Assembly: GCA_014218235.1 (NCBI GenBank)
Contig: CM024756.1
Span: 74,708,152 to 74,772,151, forward strand
Source: Colocasia esculenta
Lineage: Eukaryota; Streptophyta; Magnoliopsida; Alismatales; Araceae
Direction: 5' to 3'
Length of the DNA stretch: 64,000 nt
Both the position numbers and the translations under genes were made by a program. The notes beneath the pieces were generated by a model. That model worked only from the letters and a program-made list of their open reading frames with translations. It had not been told where the DNA came from and made no database searches. Positions within the stretch are counted from its first letter, which is position 1, and every line of letters starts with the position of its first letter. This document shows, one piece after another, positions 32,316 through 45,224 of this stretch.

Positions 32316-34020
32316 ATGGCAGCTCAAGGTCATTTCGAGGGTCAGTCCGTCAACAGACCACCATTGTTCGATGGTGAGGACTACACCTACTGGAAGACTA
32401 TAATGGAATTCTTCCTTCAAGGGCTTGATTACCAAATTTGGTCAATTAAAGAAGAAGGAGACCTTCTAGTCACTAACCAGAAAGATAAGTGGATAGAAGA
32501 TGACAAGAAAAAGATCTCTTTCAATTGCAAAGCGAAGAGCATACTATGTTGCGCTCTTAGTAAGAAGGAGTTCAACAGGATATCAGCCTGCAAATCTGCT
32601 ATGGAGATGTGGGAAAAATTGAGGATCACCTATGAAGGCACAGATAAAGTGAAGGAAACCAGAATATATATTTTAGTAGCTCAGTATGAACGGTTTCAGA
32701 TGCAGTCAGGTGAAACAATCACACAAATGTATAGCAGATTCAAAAACATTACAAATGGCTTTGCTGGACTTGGAAAGAATTACGAAATGGGAGACATGGT
32801 AAGAAAAATCTTGAGATCTCTACCAGCATCTTGGACTCCTAAAATAACAGCCATAGAGGAAGCCAATGATTTAAGAACAATGACTCTAAAAAACCTTGTT
32901 GGGTCACTCATGGCCCACGAGATCAACATGGAAAGGTTAGGAGAGTCGTCCAACAGAAAGAAGCAAAGCAACGCTCTCAAGGCCGCAAAAAGACATCTGG
33001 TGAAGAATCAGATGACAATAGGAGCATGGGAAGCAATGAAGATGAATAAGCTTTCCTCTCCAGAAGACTGCAAATAATACTAGCTAAGAAGAAATATCAA
33101 TCTGGAAGGAGATATTTAAGAAAGGAAAAGACTTCAAGAAACCAGAAGTCAAGGAATCAAAGAAAGTTGAACCTATCTGTTATGAGTGCAAGAAGCCTGG
33201 ACACATCAAGGCCGAGTGCCCAAGCTGAACAAGGCTGAATTCAGAAAAAAATACAACTCTAGAAAATTCAGAAAATATAAGAAGAAAGCCATGGAAGCAG
33301 CATGGGACAACGACAGTGACTCAAACAGTGAGTCAAGCTCGAGTGAAGAAGAAGAAAATGCCAACCTAGCATTCATGGCCAACATCGAGGATATGGTAAC
33401 CTCTGATCATCATTCAATTCCTGCAACGAACCTGATTTTGGTAGTTTAGAGGATGTGTTTAATGAGTTGTATAGTAAATACAAAGATGTATGCAAACTAT
33501 TAAAAGTAAGTAAGAAAAATCATGCTTGTATAGAAATTACTAACTCATATTTAAAATCTAAAAATGAATAGTTAGAAAAACAAGTTTCTGAACTAAAAAG
33601 ATGGAATGAATTATTTTGTGAAGATTTAAAAAGTAAAAATGATCAGATAGCTAATCTAGAAAGCCAGGAAACTATAAGTAAGCTAAATAGGAAATTAACA
33701 TATTAACAAAAGAAAATGAATATTTATCTATACTTTAGAAAAATTTACAAATGGTAAATCCACGTTAATACTAAAAAGAGCTAGAAGATCAGGGAAAAAG
33801 AAGTATGGCTTAGGATACACCCCTCTTGATAATGAGGAAATAATAGTGCATCCTAAAAAATAATCCAACACCTAAGTTTGTAGCGAAGAAGACACTACAT
33901 ACAAGTATAACTTTAAATATATTCAAACTGAAAAAATAAGAAAAATAAGTAAAATCTTGTTGTAGCCAATGTAACAAATTAGGTCATATTAAAATAACAT
34001 GTCCAACTAAACACATAAAA
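32316..34020 (+). pseudogene. gag: Copia B gag
   Basis: Starts at ATG 32316 (MAAQGHFEGQSVNRPPLFDG), with the UBN2-type capsid region open to 33077 (WEKLRITYEGTDKVKETRI, SGETITQMYSRFKNI, ILRSLPASWTPKITAIEEA). A first zinc knuckle CYECKKPGHIKAEC is at 33178-33219. An acidic Ser/Glu tract (33300-33360) and a Lys/Glu-rich coiled-coil-like region (33440-33760) follow. A second knuckle CSQCNKLGHIKITC is at about 33961-34002. Frame breaks after 33077, at 33229 and beyond. It would form the virus-like particle and package RNA. The 253-codon N-terminal part is the best-preserved coding stretch in B. Confidence 0.85.
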
Positions 34021-34099
34021 TGAATAATTAAAAGGAAAAATGAGGAAACTAACCAGCAAGGACGCAAAAGAACTTGGGTACCTAAAGTTTAGTGTTTTC

Positions 34100-35560
34100 A
34101 TTACAGGGAAACCATCGAGCATCTAAGTGGTACCTGGACAGCGGGTGCTCAGGCACATGACAGGGAATAGAAAGCTGTTTTCCTACCTTGAAGCTGAAGA
34201 AGGCACAGTAACGTATGGCGACAATGGAAAAGAGACAGTATTTGGCTGTGGATCAGTTGGCAGTCAAGGCAGAACTCTCATAGGGGATGTTCTATACGTG
34301 AAAGGACTCAAGCATAATCTAATCAGTATCAGCCAATTGTGTGACAAAGGCCATCAAATCATGTTTCAAGAGTCAAGATGCAGCATCATGAAAGATGGTG
34401 TAACAGTACTTGAAGCCTGCAGAGAGATGAATCTCTATGTACTTCATTTAGAAGAATTGAAAGATCAAGATGTGTGCTTGCAACAAGCAAACATCATTCA
34501 GTGAGCTGTGGCACAGAAGATTGGGCCACTACAGCTTGGATGGAATAAAAACGCTAATCAAGAGAAATCTAGTGGAAGGACTACCCAAAGTAGCACACGA
34601 ATGGATGGCATGTGTGAACCGTGTGCAAAAGGAAAGCACAATAAATCATCTTTCAAGTCAAAGTCAGATGTAACAACTTCAAACCATTGGAACTGTACAT
34701 ATGGATCTATTTGGGCCAATGAGAACTACTAGTCTTAGAGGAAAGAACTTTGGTTTCGTAATAGTGGATGACTGTTCAAGATTCACATGGGTATCATTCT
34801 TGAAACACAAAGATGACACTTTCGATAGCTTTGCTAGCTTCAGTAAGAAAGTTCAAAAGGATAAGAAATACAACATAACTGGTATTCGATCAGATAATGG
34901 TGGAGTGTTTCAGACTGAATGATTTGCTGAGTTCTGTGATGATCAAGGAATAGAGCACAATTTCTCAGCACCAAGGAACCACAACAAAAGGGAGTTGCTG
35001 AGAGAAAGAACAGAACTTTATTGGACATGGCCAGAACTATACTATAGGAATACAACCAACCAAGGTACTTCTGGGCCGAAGCCATCAACACAGCTTGCTA
35101 CATAATCATCAGAGTAATGATCAAGCCAATCTTAAAGAAGACAACATACGAGTTATTCAAGCAGAAGAAACCAAAGATCAGTCACTTTAGAAACCTTCGG
35201 ATGTCCATGCTTCATCCACAATAATGAAAAAATGGATATTGGTAAGCTAGACTCTAAATCCGATGAAGGTATATTTATGGGGTATGCTTCTAACCCAAAG
35301 GCTATAGAGTATTTAATAAACAACGTTTATTAATTAAGCAACTGTATATGTTATTTTTGATGAACTAACCCTTCCCTGAGAAAGGAAGTAGATAGTGATA
35401 ATGATGATGCAGATGACTTGTCCAAGAAATTAAAGGATACATCCATCGAGGACAAGGAAGATCCACCCTTGGAAGAACTACAACAAAGAGAAATATTCCA
35501 TAATGATCTTCCAAAGGAATGGAGATACAAAAAGGATCACCCGTTGGATAACATCATTGG
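34100..35560 (+). pseudogene. pol: Copia B protease and integrase
   Basis: Protease: WYLDSGCS at 34128-34151, the copia Asp-Ser-Gly active site, then a frame change and TGNRKLFSYL, with the remainder open to 34504 (GLKHNLISISQLCDKGH). Gag-pre-integrase: ELWHRRLGHYSLDGIKTLIK (34500-34560), then the zinc-binding Cys pair CEPCAKGKHNKSSF. Integrase core: 34701-34922 with MDLFGPMRTTSLRGKNFGF, VDDCSRFTWVSFLKHKDD and IRSDNGGVFQTE, where the second catalytic Asp is in SDNG. A stop follows at 34921, then HNFSAPRN in a shifted frame. The C-terminal region to 35400 is badly degraded. Confidence 0.85.
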
Positions 35561-37130
35561 GGATATCGGTTGAGGTAAGAAGTAGAGGTAACGTAATTCC
35601 TTGTGATTACTTACCTTTTGTATCCCAACTAGAGCCTAAGACAGTCAATGAAGCATTGTCTGATGAATCTTGGATATAGCCATGCAAGATGAACTTAATC
35701 AGTTCAAGAGAAACCAAGTGTGGTCACTTGTTCCGAGACCATCAGATCATCCAGTGATTGACACCAAATGGGGTGTTAAGGAACAAATTGGATGAAGCTG
35801 GTGTGATCACTAGAAACAAGGCCAGACTGGTAGCTCAAGGCTATTCCCAGAGGAAGGCATAGATTTCGATGAAACCTATGCACTGGTGGCTAGACTAGAG
35901 GCAATTAAGACTTTACTTTCTTATGCATCAGCATGGGATTTAAAATTTTTTCAAATGGATGTAAAATCCATTTTTCTAAATGGATATATAAAGGAGAAGG
36001 TCTATGTAGAACAACCTCCTGGTTTTGATGATATAGATTTTCAAATCATGTTTTTAAGTTGCATAAAGCATTGTATGGGTTTAAAGCAAGGACCTATAGC
36101 ATGGTATGAGAGGTAAGTGCATTTTATTAAACGATGGTTCATCAGGGGATAAGTAGATAGCACATTATTTATTAACACAAACATCAAAAATATACTACTT
36201 GTACAAATCTATTTAGATGATATAATATTTTGTTCTACTGATGAATCTCTTTGCAAGTATTTTGAAAAGCTTATGCAGGAAGAATTTGAAATGAGCATGA
36301 TGGGGAGCTCAACTACTTCCTCGGATTGAAAATCAAGCAAGGAATAGAAGAAACACATTTTTGTCAAGCCAAGAACACCAAATAACTACTAAAGAAGTTT
36401 GTATTTGAAACACAAGCCACTGTCAACACCAATGAGCACATCGACAAGGCTAGACAGTGACATGAATGGTAAGAAAGTAGACCAAAAGCTCTACAGAGGT
36501 ATGATAGGTCTTTACTCTATTTAACTGCCAGTAGACTAGACATTCTATTTAGTGTATGCATGTGTGCTAGATATCAAGTTGATCCTAAAGAATCTCATCT
36601 AATATCTGTCAAAAAGATTTTTAGATACATAGGTAAAACTCATGATCTAGGATTGTGGTATCCAAAATCATGTGAGGTAAATTTAGTAGGATATTCTGAT
36701 GTTGACTACGGTGGATGCAAAATAGATGGAAAAAGCAACAGTGGATGTTGTCAATTTCTTGCAGGATGTCTAATTTCATGGTCCTCAAAGAAGTAAATTC
36801 AGTAGCACTGTCAACAGCTGAAGTTGAGTACGTGGCTACTAGAAGCTGTTGTACACAACTCTTATGGATTAAACAGCAACTTGAGGATTATGGACTATAC
36901 ATCAAGACAATTCCTTTGCTGTGCGACAACACCAGTGCAATAAATCTCACCAAAAATCCAGCTCAGCACTCAAAGACAAAGGCATTAAAGGTCAGATATC
37001 ATTTCATTCGAGATCATGTAGCTAATGGGAATATAAATATTTCTTTATAGATACTCAAAATCAGTTAGCAGATATCTTCACAAAGGCCTTACCTGAAGAG
37101 AGATTTACATCTCTAGAAGGGAACTAGGCA
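35560..37130 (+). pseudogene. pol: Copia B reverse transcriptase and RNase H
   Basis: RT: 35886-36116 with LEAIKTLLSYASAWDLKFFQ, MDVKSIFLNGYIKEKVYVEQ, PPGFDD and GLKQGPIAWYER. The catalytic box at about 36209-36220 reads YLDD (IYLDDIIFCSTD) instead of the usual YVDD. RNase H: 36560-36796 (KKIFRYIGKTHDLGLWYP, VDYGGCKIDGKSNSG) and 36800-37050 (STAEVEYVATRSCCTQLLWI, LLCDNTSAINLTKNP, RYHFIRDHV). It ends near 37130 (DIFTKALPEE). Stops and frame changes at about 35590, 36120, 36320 and 36795 make it non-functional. Confidence 0.85.
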
Positions 37131-37552
37131 TGTGTAAATTGTGATGGATTTATCTGTATACAACTGAAATAACAATAATTTCAGAATAACAATTATTCTC
37201 TCCCCTGAAATTAAGCAAATCCTTTTATAAATCCTTGCTTCATACATATCTTTGACGGTTTGCTATTTAAAAGTATTTATTCATCTCGAACGTATCTCCG
37301 TGTCGTTTTCTACATTTATGGTGCTATCCCTTCAAAAGTCACTTTCTCTTATCTCATAAATCCCGCAAATCTGTGTCATAACAATCATCTCCCTCTCTAT
37401 CTCTTTCGACTCGCATGAGACGATAAACCCTATCGACTCCGGCATCGGTTCTGTGAGATTTCAAAGCATCCATCCCTTCCTGTAAAAAAATTCTTGAGGG
37501 CTTTTGCTCCAATCCTCTTCACGATCGTCCAGAAACTTTTCCGTTCAAATCC
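37131..37552 (+). other. Copia B spacer between pol and third ORF
   Basis: About 420 bp of non-coding DNA, with an AATAACAATAATTTC / GAATAACAATTATTC partial inverted repeat at 37163-37200 and pyrimidine-rich stretches. No copy of the 95-nt motif or of the ACTGAGTAAC motif found in A, C and D is visible here. Confidence 0.5.
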
Positions 37553-40500
37553 ATGGTTGTTTCTGGAGTTTCTGGCACCGTCGGGGGCTATGGGGCTGCT
37601 TTCCTCACCGCAGAGCAGCATGAAAGGTTCACCTCCATGAAGACGAAGCTGTGCGGCAACAAGGCAGTGGATGTAGCTGATCTAGAAAAAAAATGGCATG
37701 CATAGCATAGTGGCAGCGATGCAAAGAATGAACTGGTCACAGTTGATATAAATTAAGCCTAAGCAGTGTCCACCTGGAGGAGTGATTCCATCTCACCCTA
37801 CTGGGTGCGATGCACTCGACCGGTGCTGACATTGCAGGCCCATTTTCCAAAAAGAAAAAAAAGTGGTCGCAGTTGGCAACCTTTTTAGAGGCAAGTTATC
37901 TGGACTTGGTGGAAGCTTTTTATGTTTGTCTAAAATCAGAGGTAGATGGGTCTTTGACATCCATGGTGAAAGGAACCCAGATTAGTATCACTTATGAGTT
38001 ATAGGAATCCTTTTTTGGAGTTTCTACTTCCGGTTATAGCGGGGTAGATAGTATCGACATTCAAGCTAAGGGATTGGGAATAGTTGGTCCTGAGTTCAAG
38101 ATGAAGGATGGAAAGATAGATATCAACCAGTTGAACAACTTCAACTGGATCTTGCATTTCATTGTTTGTCAAATTTGGTGCCCAGGAGTGCCACCTTCTC
38201 CACCTGCACCAAGGCGGACTCCGATATGATGTTCTGCACCATCCAGAACCAACGTATCAACTTGGCAGAAGTTATCATGGAATGAATGAAGCTTGCTACA
38301 ATAATGATTTGGGACAAGAAAAGCATGTTGAATGTGTCCCTTCCTTATGCCCATTTGTAACCAAGATTTTCTAGCACCACGACATCAGTTTAAATGGTGA
38401 AGTTTCTGAGAAGATAGGCCAGGCTATTTGGTCAGGAATCTTAAGAAGAGTGCATTTTCTCTTATTGCTGGAGTTGGACCAAAACATCAGTAGCAGAGGG
38501 TGAAGCTATCATCGGCGAAGCCTAATAAGTCCAAGAAGAGGCAGCTCAGGCAGAAAGCAGCAGCAGCAGGTCTAGCAGTCATGATCAGAAAGTAGATGTC
38601 AGGGCAGAGATGCCAGCAGTACAAGAAGAAGCGGCAGCTGAGGTTAGCATTGAAGAGCCAGTGATCAGCTCAAGCAGAATAGAGGATATTCTTCCAGAGC
38701 ATATTGAGCCAGTGGAGCAATTATCAGAGAATGCCACCCCCACCTCAGTTATGGCGTCAGTTCTTAGAGGTGTGCTGGACTCCATCGCCAGCATTTAGGG
38801 GAGCAAGAAGTGTTGGTTGGAGATTTGGCAGCAGGGCACAATGGGGATGTATTGATGGAGGATGCTCCTAGTCAGGGGGACCATATAGCTGAGAAGGAAG
38901 AAAGCTTCAAGGAGCACACATGCTAGCCCCAAGTTGATCAGTTTCAAGAAGGTATTGTGGAGAGCACCTCCGATGAAGAAAATGTGAAAATGTGGAGCCC
39001 GTTGCTAGGCAAGTGAAAAAGGGAAAGAGGTAGCTCCTGAGATCCCTCTCCTCACCAGGAATCCACATCAGAGGAGGAAGAAGAAAATGAAGATCAATAT
39101 AAAGCCCATCATTGACAGACTGGGTGAACAAGGTAAAATTCTTTACTTTGTGCAATCTGATATTGCCTCTATTTTCATAAGCCAGAGCAATGTAGCTAAA
39201 GAAATGGGCATGGTCAGAAATGCTGTCAGTGGGTGAGAAGTGAGCTAGGCAGCATCAAGGATTCAGTAGTTACTATTTTAGACCTGTTGACGCGCAATCT
39301 ACTTCTACCCCTCCAACTCCTTCTCTTGCACCTCCTGCTAGCGGCTCAGGGCCATCGGGGCCAAGGCAATCAGATGAGATATCCAACATTAGGGCCGGTG
39401 AATGTTGAGAAATCTGGGCCTTCAGGGCCATCAGTTGTGGCAGAAGATCGGCCATCAGGGCCAAATTCTGCAGAACCAGCAGGGCCATCCGTGCCAAAAG
39501 TTGTTGAAGACGTGGCAGTTTCAGGGCCAGCTGATGCAGAGAAGTCTGGGCCATCAAGGCCAGCAGAGGATGTGTCTGGGCCACCCAGGCCAGTGAATTC
39601 AGAGGTTGCACTTTCAGAGCAGAAGATCAGGCTGTAGCCCCTGAGCCCCTAGTTCTTCTCCTCTTCCAACTCCAGCTCCTCCTTCTCCACCATCCTCCTA
39701 CACAGCACCGCCACACCTACAACCTTCAAACAACCCCTCCTAGAAACATTTCATCTCCTACCCCACTTCCTTCCTTGAGGTTCCTCCAGCCTCCAAATCA
39801 GCTAGAGCCTCCTCCTCTGGTCCTTCTTCCTCTGGACCATCTGATATTCCTCCTTCTACATCTCACTCCTTCCTTCATCCTCCTACTCCTCCTCTTTATA
39901 ACTATTATTCCAGGAAGTGCTCAAATTGATGCCCCTTCCTCAGGGCCATCAAAAATGATTTGAAGAAGCTATTCTCCGCTTAGTTTTGAAAGCTTGCACT
40001 CACATTCATAGGATAGGCTCTTCTAGCCCCGTCCCTAAGAAAAAGGACTCACTCCACTCATTACATTTCTTCTGAACCCTAATTTCCACCCCTTGGTTTT
40101 CTCTTACTGTCGAAAATAAAAACAAGCCCCTCCACCGTGAATTCCTCCGAAAACCACCTTTGCCACCATTTTGGGACTTCTCACTTAAATCTAACCGACC
40201 ATCTAAATGTCATTCTCCCTTTCACTTCTCTTTCCAAAGCTGAAAAATCTAAAATCTTTTCATTGGTTGAAGCCAAATCCGAAGAGCAATGGGCTCGGGC
40301 CACATGACACTGTACAATAAATTTTTGCTCGCCAGGTCAGCCAGATTCCCTCCCTAGGATCACTCCTTGACTCTCTCAGAGTGGTTCCAGATTCATCACA
40401 AGTACACCTGGGCTATCTTTGTTCAAAAGGAGATTAAGTTGATCAGGCATTTTTAGATGTTCAACGACTACTGTATCTAAATAATCTGCCTGAAGTTCAA

Positions 40501-41214
40501 CTTGGCCAATTTTCAGCAAGCTATCTATAATCTTGGATCTCATGTGGCTGCCACCTCCTCCATTCAAGTGGATTTTGCCACTTTGCAGCTGCCTGATGTA
40601 GTATTTCTCCCTCCTCTTGATTCTCTGATTATGGACTCCGATGTTGGCTCCATCATTTTTAGTGCTTTGCCAGAGTCATGGGGAGAATACATGTGCAGAA
40701 GGCAATCTCGTTGCCTTCCATAGATTTTTGTTCAGAGAATACCTTCAGAGCCATATAAATTCTGATGTTCTTGCCCCTCTCTTGTCGAATGTGAGAGGTT
40801 GTCTCCGCAGAATGGGCCAGATTTTACCCTCTGTCTACTCAGCAACTTGAAGACCTCAACGCCTCTCAAACTAGAGAAAATAAGCTTCCTATTTCAGCTG
40901 CTGAATTCCTGACATGAACTCAATTCACCTTGTTCGAGATCCATTTGGTATCTGGGTTGAGAGATACAAGGTTTATGTTGCCATGAGAATAGAACTGAAG
41001 CGGAAGAATATCTTTTATCCCGTCTCCATTGATCAGTTCCTCTCGTGCGCCAGTTTTTGGAAAACTAGTTTTTATAAAGTTTCCTTTGATAGAGATCGCT
41101 ATGCCCTATTCTTAGAAGAGCAGCGAGTCCTTCATATCCAGAGGATGGTTCATGTCATGGGACCTTCCTACTCCGTCGCTTGTGATGTTTTTAGGCAGTA
41201 TTTTGAAGAGTAGG
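37553..41214 (+). pseudogene. Third ORF of copia B: plant-transposon-protein domain
   Basis: Begins MVVSGVSGTVGGYGAAFL at 37553. Across several frames, 37820-38430 gives ATFLEASYLDLVEAFYVCLK, MVKGTQISITYEL, KDGKIDINQLNNFNWILHFI and, near the end, SMLNVSLPYAH and VTKIFQHHDISLNGE, matching the domain in the third ORF of A and known post-pol ORFs of SIRE-type elements. 38585-38800 is acidic. 39390-39640 is a Ser-Gly-Pro-rich repeat (SGPSGPS type). 39640-39960 is Pro/Leu-rich. 40500-41214 holds a last segment (RIELKRKNIFYPVSIDQFL, RDRYALFLEEQRVLHIQRMV). Function unknown. At least ten frame breaks. Confidence 0.6.
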
Positions 41215-41368
41215 AACTTAAGGCTGGGAGGTCATTTCTCACCATGCCTCTCTTCTGTCTACTGCCCTTACCTTCCCGTACCCTCTCAAGAGTAATATAA
41301 ATACTTTTGTTTGCTCTCATCTTTATCTTTTCTCGCTTTCTTTGTCTCATTATGGTATCTTTTTACTT

Positions 41369-41497
41369 AATGACAAAAAGGGGGGGAAAAATAACCATTC
41401 TGAAATACATTTCTCATTTCTATTTCCGTAAAATACTTAGATTTATTTCATAACTTTATGTTTATGTTTTGTTTTGTCATCACCAAAAGGGGGAGAT
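41369..41497 (+). other. Two polypurine tracts of copia B
   Basis: The true 3' tract is CAAAAGGGGGAGAT (41484-41497), immediately before the LTR start TGATGATCAG and preceded by GTCATCAC. A second tract, GACAAAAAGGGGGGG, lies about 115 bp upstream (41370-41386). The paired arrangement also occurs in A, C and D. Confidence 0.75.
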
Positions 41498-41556
41498 TGA
41501 TGATCAGTTCATCCCCATATAATTCATGAATTATAATCTATTTGGTGATTAACAAA

Positions 41557-44500
41557 GTCACGCCCCCGATATTAGCAGCAGAATAAATACCGGGAGACGT
41601 GAACGATACAAATAGGCGTATCACAATTGAGTAACGCAGAGTAAACTTACATATAACCACCTTTCAGACCATAATAATGTCATCAAGGTACTCTTTATTC
41701 CGTTTCAATCCACTATTTACAACCTTACATAAGGAGGACTCACTGAAAAGAGTTCATTATTCAAATGAAAATGTTTCTCTAATACATCTACTACTCAAAC
41801 AACTATTCCTAGACTATCAACTGTCATATGGCAGGTGCTCATCACTCTTGCCCTGCCCCATCGGACTCCACTGGTTCCTCATCACTACCTGAAAAGGGCA
41901 GGATGATAGGGTGAGCGAACTAGCTTAGTAGGATTTACATCTCAATATTGTGCGGGCACTATATACGTGGTTAACATTTTAATTAGGCAAGATATGAAAT
42001 GTATATGATGACAATGCATACAATACTAACAGATTGAATAGCAGACTAGAACAGATATCATTTCAGATCAAATGTCGAGTTGCATATACAATGGACAGAT
42101 ATTTCAAGAGTATAATCGTATCAAAAGAGATTGGTCATATTCATACAGATATCATGCATTCACATGATCAAACGTATCATATCAAATCTTCTCATATCAT
42201 ATTAAATACAATTATATATCAAACAAAGGCACAATTTTCACAACTGTTGCTTATAGTATCAGTGCCATGCCACGCACCACAAGTCCATACTCCCACGGTT
42301 AATAAGTACGTTGGGGCGCTCCTCCCTAGGACCAGACAGGGCCCCTATTGCATAGGCATTGGTCAAATGGACCAAAGTCCCATATTGTGCCGAACAAACA
42401 TATTCATATTATGGCCATAGAGTTTCAATGACAAGCTCATAGTAAAAGGAATATGATCATTCATAGAGTCAAGTATGACAAATAGCTGAAGAGAACAAAG
42501 GCAGTATAACGACGTATCTTATGATTCATAATTCATTAATGTCTTGACATGAGGATGACTAACGACAGATCGTATGCAAAACATGAGCTTCTACCTCCAC
42601 GGTACTTCATGGTACAACCAGCTTGGCCTCTATGTGGGAATCCATAGAGAGCGGAGACTTACGGAGGTCTTAAGGAAAGATCGCTAGTCTTGTCGATTCG
42701 AAATGACCGATAGAGAGCTCTCAATTCCCCAAGAAGAGTGTGCCTATTCGTGCAAAGGTGTAAGTGACGTTTGACGGATCTTTCCTAACATGTATGCAAT
42801 TGACAAATATGAATTGAACATCGGAAAACATATAGCTATTGAAACTCATATGCAAATCATGATATTAACTCCACTAACAAGTCATACAAACTTGTATTCA
42901 TCCCCACATTCATATCATATTCTTATCATATCAATTGACAATAAGTAAGATCACAAGATAATCCAATGAACATAAGGTCAATCACAATTACACATTAGAA
43001 TCATATTCATATCATTACCATTTTTCAATGGGTTGATTTCTTTTAGGTCCATGCATACTATATAACATCATGCACATGCTATAGACATCATGTAACGATC
43101 AGACCCAAGACATGCAAATTTTTTTGCAAGAGTAGTGTCGACACACCCCCTACTGGTGTCGACCCAATGCTTCAAACACAAGGAAAAATGATGAAAATGG
43201 TCAAGTGGTGTCGACACAGAATCAAGTAGTGTCGACACAGGATCAAGTAGTGTCGACACAGGATCAAGTAGTGTCGACACTAGAGACCTCCCAAAAAACC
43301 TTTTGTGCTAATCTGGGATAGTGTGTCGACACTAGATCAAGTAGTGTCGACACTAGAGGCCTTCCGAGAAAACATATAGGTCAAGTGTAACCCGAAAACA
43401 CATCTCATGCAGCGATTTACTTATCCTGCTTATAACTCTCTAAAAATGATATTTAGAAAAAACATTCACATGAATATGATGAGGACAACTAGTAGGAGAA
43501 TTTTTATGTTGGGGGTTGGATCTAATTCGCTCTCAAATCCTGAGAAATATATGATGAACATAAAGCTAAGTGCAGCCTGAAATCGTAGTATCATGTAGTG
43601 ACTCTCTTACCATGCTCATAACTATCTAACAAAAGACTTTTGGACAAAACGTCCACATAAAAGATGATCTTCACTACAAGTAGAATAACATTAATGAAGG
43701 AAGTTTAGTCTAATTTGGCATCAAATCATGTGCATAATAAGAAGATTTGGAAAAGCCAAACTGTGCGAAGCTTAGGGACAACTACGAATACACAATGTAT
43801 ATCCATGAAAATTAGTCAAACCAAGTGCAAATGAACCTAGACTCGAAGAACTACATGATGGTGTTGGTTTTCTTTAATCTTGGCCCGAGAACACCTACCT
43901 TTAAATGCTAAGAACTCTCTGCAGATTTATGGGTTGATGCAGAGCGAGGTTGAGGAAGACCACGTATTCCCCAACCGTTCTCCACTCCTCCAGCGCCCCA
44001 AACTTGCTGCTCATGACCGCAACTTGCTGCTAACCCTTCCCTAAACATTTTGTGAGGAGTTCTTATAGTTTTAGTGTTCTAATTCATGTCCTAATGGAAG
44101 GAGGAAAGGAGGCTGCGAATTCTGCTTCCTACTTTCCAAAATCTGGGATTTTCTCACCCAAAGGAGGTAGCTACACCATGGGAAGTGTCATACAGGGTTG
44201 GCACGATTTGGGTTGCCATGCATGGCCATTACCACTAATTTTAACCCTAATTTACCCTCCCTAATCACTGCATAATTACATACACGAATTTCTAGGTATT
44301 TTTTGTCCAAATTTTTATCCTTGGGTCAAATGTGCTTCATTGGCCCAATCTCGTTAATGGTCATTAATACATGGTGTTGTAAGTCTCTCCAATATGTTTA
44401 TTTAATTTATGGTTGGGTTATTTTTTCCGTGTTAACAATTTTCCGACTTAGTTTCCTATTTCGGGTAACTTTGTCACATGTGACACATACTCAGCCAATC

Positions 44501-45224
44501 AGATTTTCGTTGCACGAATTCCTTCATGGAATGCTTAGGGATAATATTTAGGGTTGGTTTATAATTTTTACGGAATTTTCCGATGTGTTTTCTCATGTAC
44601 GATAGTGGTACGTAAGTTCTATTATTCTGATAATACGAAGTTATTTATTTACTAATTTCATACTTGAATTTGTTCATGGGTCTTACCTTGTCCATTGATC
44701 TGATTTCTTTTATGGATTATCCCCAAATATTGTTTGGAGTCCACCATAAATGTCTCATTTAGTTTATGATCTCATTTTATACACCTGATAATAGGTTGTC
44801 CAACTTTTTAACTAATTACACAATAAGTCACAATAACTCTTAAACATACCCCAAATGAATTTTATTGACCCAAATTTCTAGATTTGTCATTAGAGGATAT
44901 TATTTGAAGTCCATCTATGATTTTTATTTAAATTTTCTGACTCATCTAAGTATGTGTGATAATGATTTCCTGACTTATTCCCTGATTACGACACTCAGTC
45001 ATAAAACGCCTTAAACTTAGACCATTCGATTTTCCTTGCATGAATTTCTCTGTGGGTCATTAGGGTATTATTTAGAGTTGAACTATGATTTTTATGAATT
45101 TTTTCTAATGGGTTTTTGTATGTATGATAATGACACGTACATTTTTGCTATTTCACAAATACTGATTTTTATCGTTTTCGATTTATTTATAATTTTCCAA
45201 TCAATGAATTTTCAGGGTGTTACA
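41557..45224 (-). mobile_element. Solo gypsy-type LTR S
   Basis: A 3668-bp insertion flanked by the 5-bp duplication ACAAA (41552-41556 and 45225-45229). Ends read GTCACGCCCCCGATA (one T short of TG) and GGGTGTTACA, i.e. TGTAACACCC...GGGCGTGAC on the minus strand, a gypsy LTR pattern shared with G1-G3. No primer-binding site, polypurine tract or ORF follows, so it is a solo LTR left by recombination. Internal blocks near 42590-42700 resemble the G1/G3 LTRs. It includes a copia-type U3 module at 43103-43378. The rest (43400-45220) is AT-rich without genes. Confidence 0.85.
43103..43378 (+). promoter_or_regulatory. Copia U3 palindrome module inside solo LTR S
   Basis: Eight GTGTCGACAC-type sites in 260 bp. 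The spacers also align with the U3 of A in sense orientation: TTTTGCAAGAGTAGTG, then CCCCTACTGGTGTCGAC, AATGCTTCAAAC, AAAATGATGA and AGGATCAAGTAGTG. S is otherwise a gypsy LTR read on the minus strand, so the module is inverted relative to its host LTR. A TATA-like sequence for S (sense TTATATAG) lies near 43058-43066, on the downstream side of the array. It could be captured by recombination or be the scar of a small insertion. Confidence 0.7.

Noticed and set aside
39233..39640. Possible collagen-like or structural host gene from SGPSGP repeats
   Set aside because: It lies within the third ORF of copia B in the right position and frame neighbourhood, with stops around it; a low-complexity part of that ORF is simpler.
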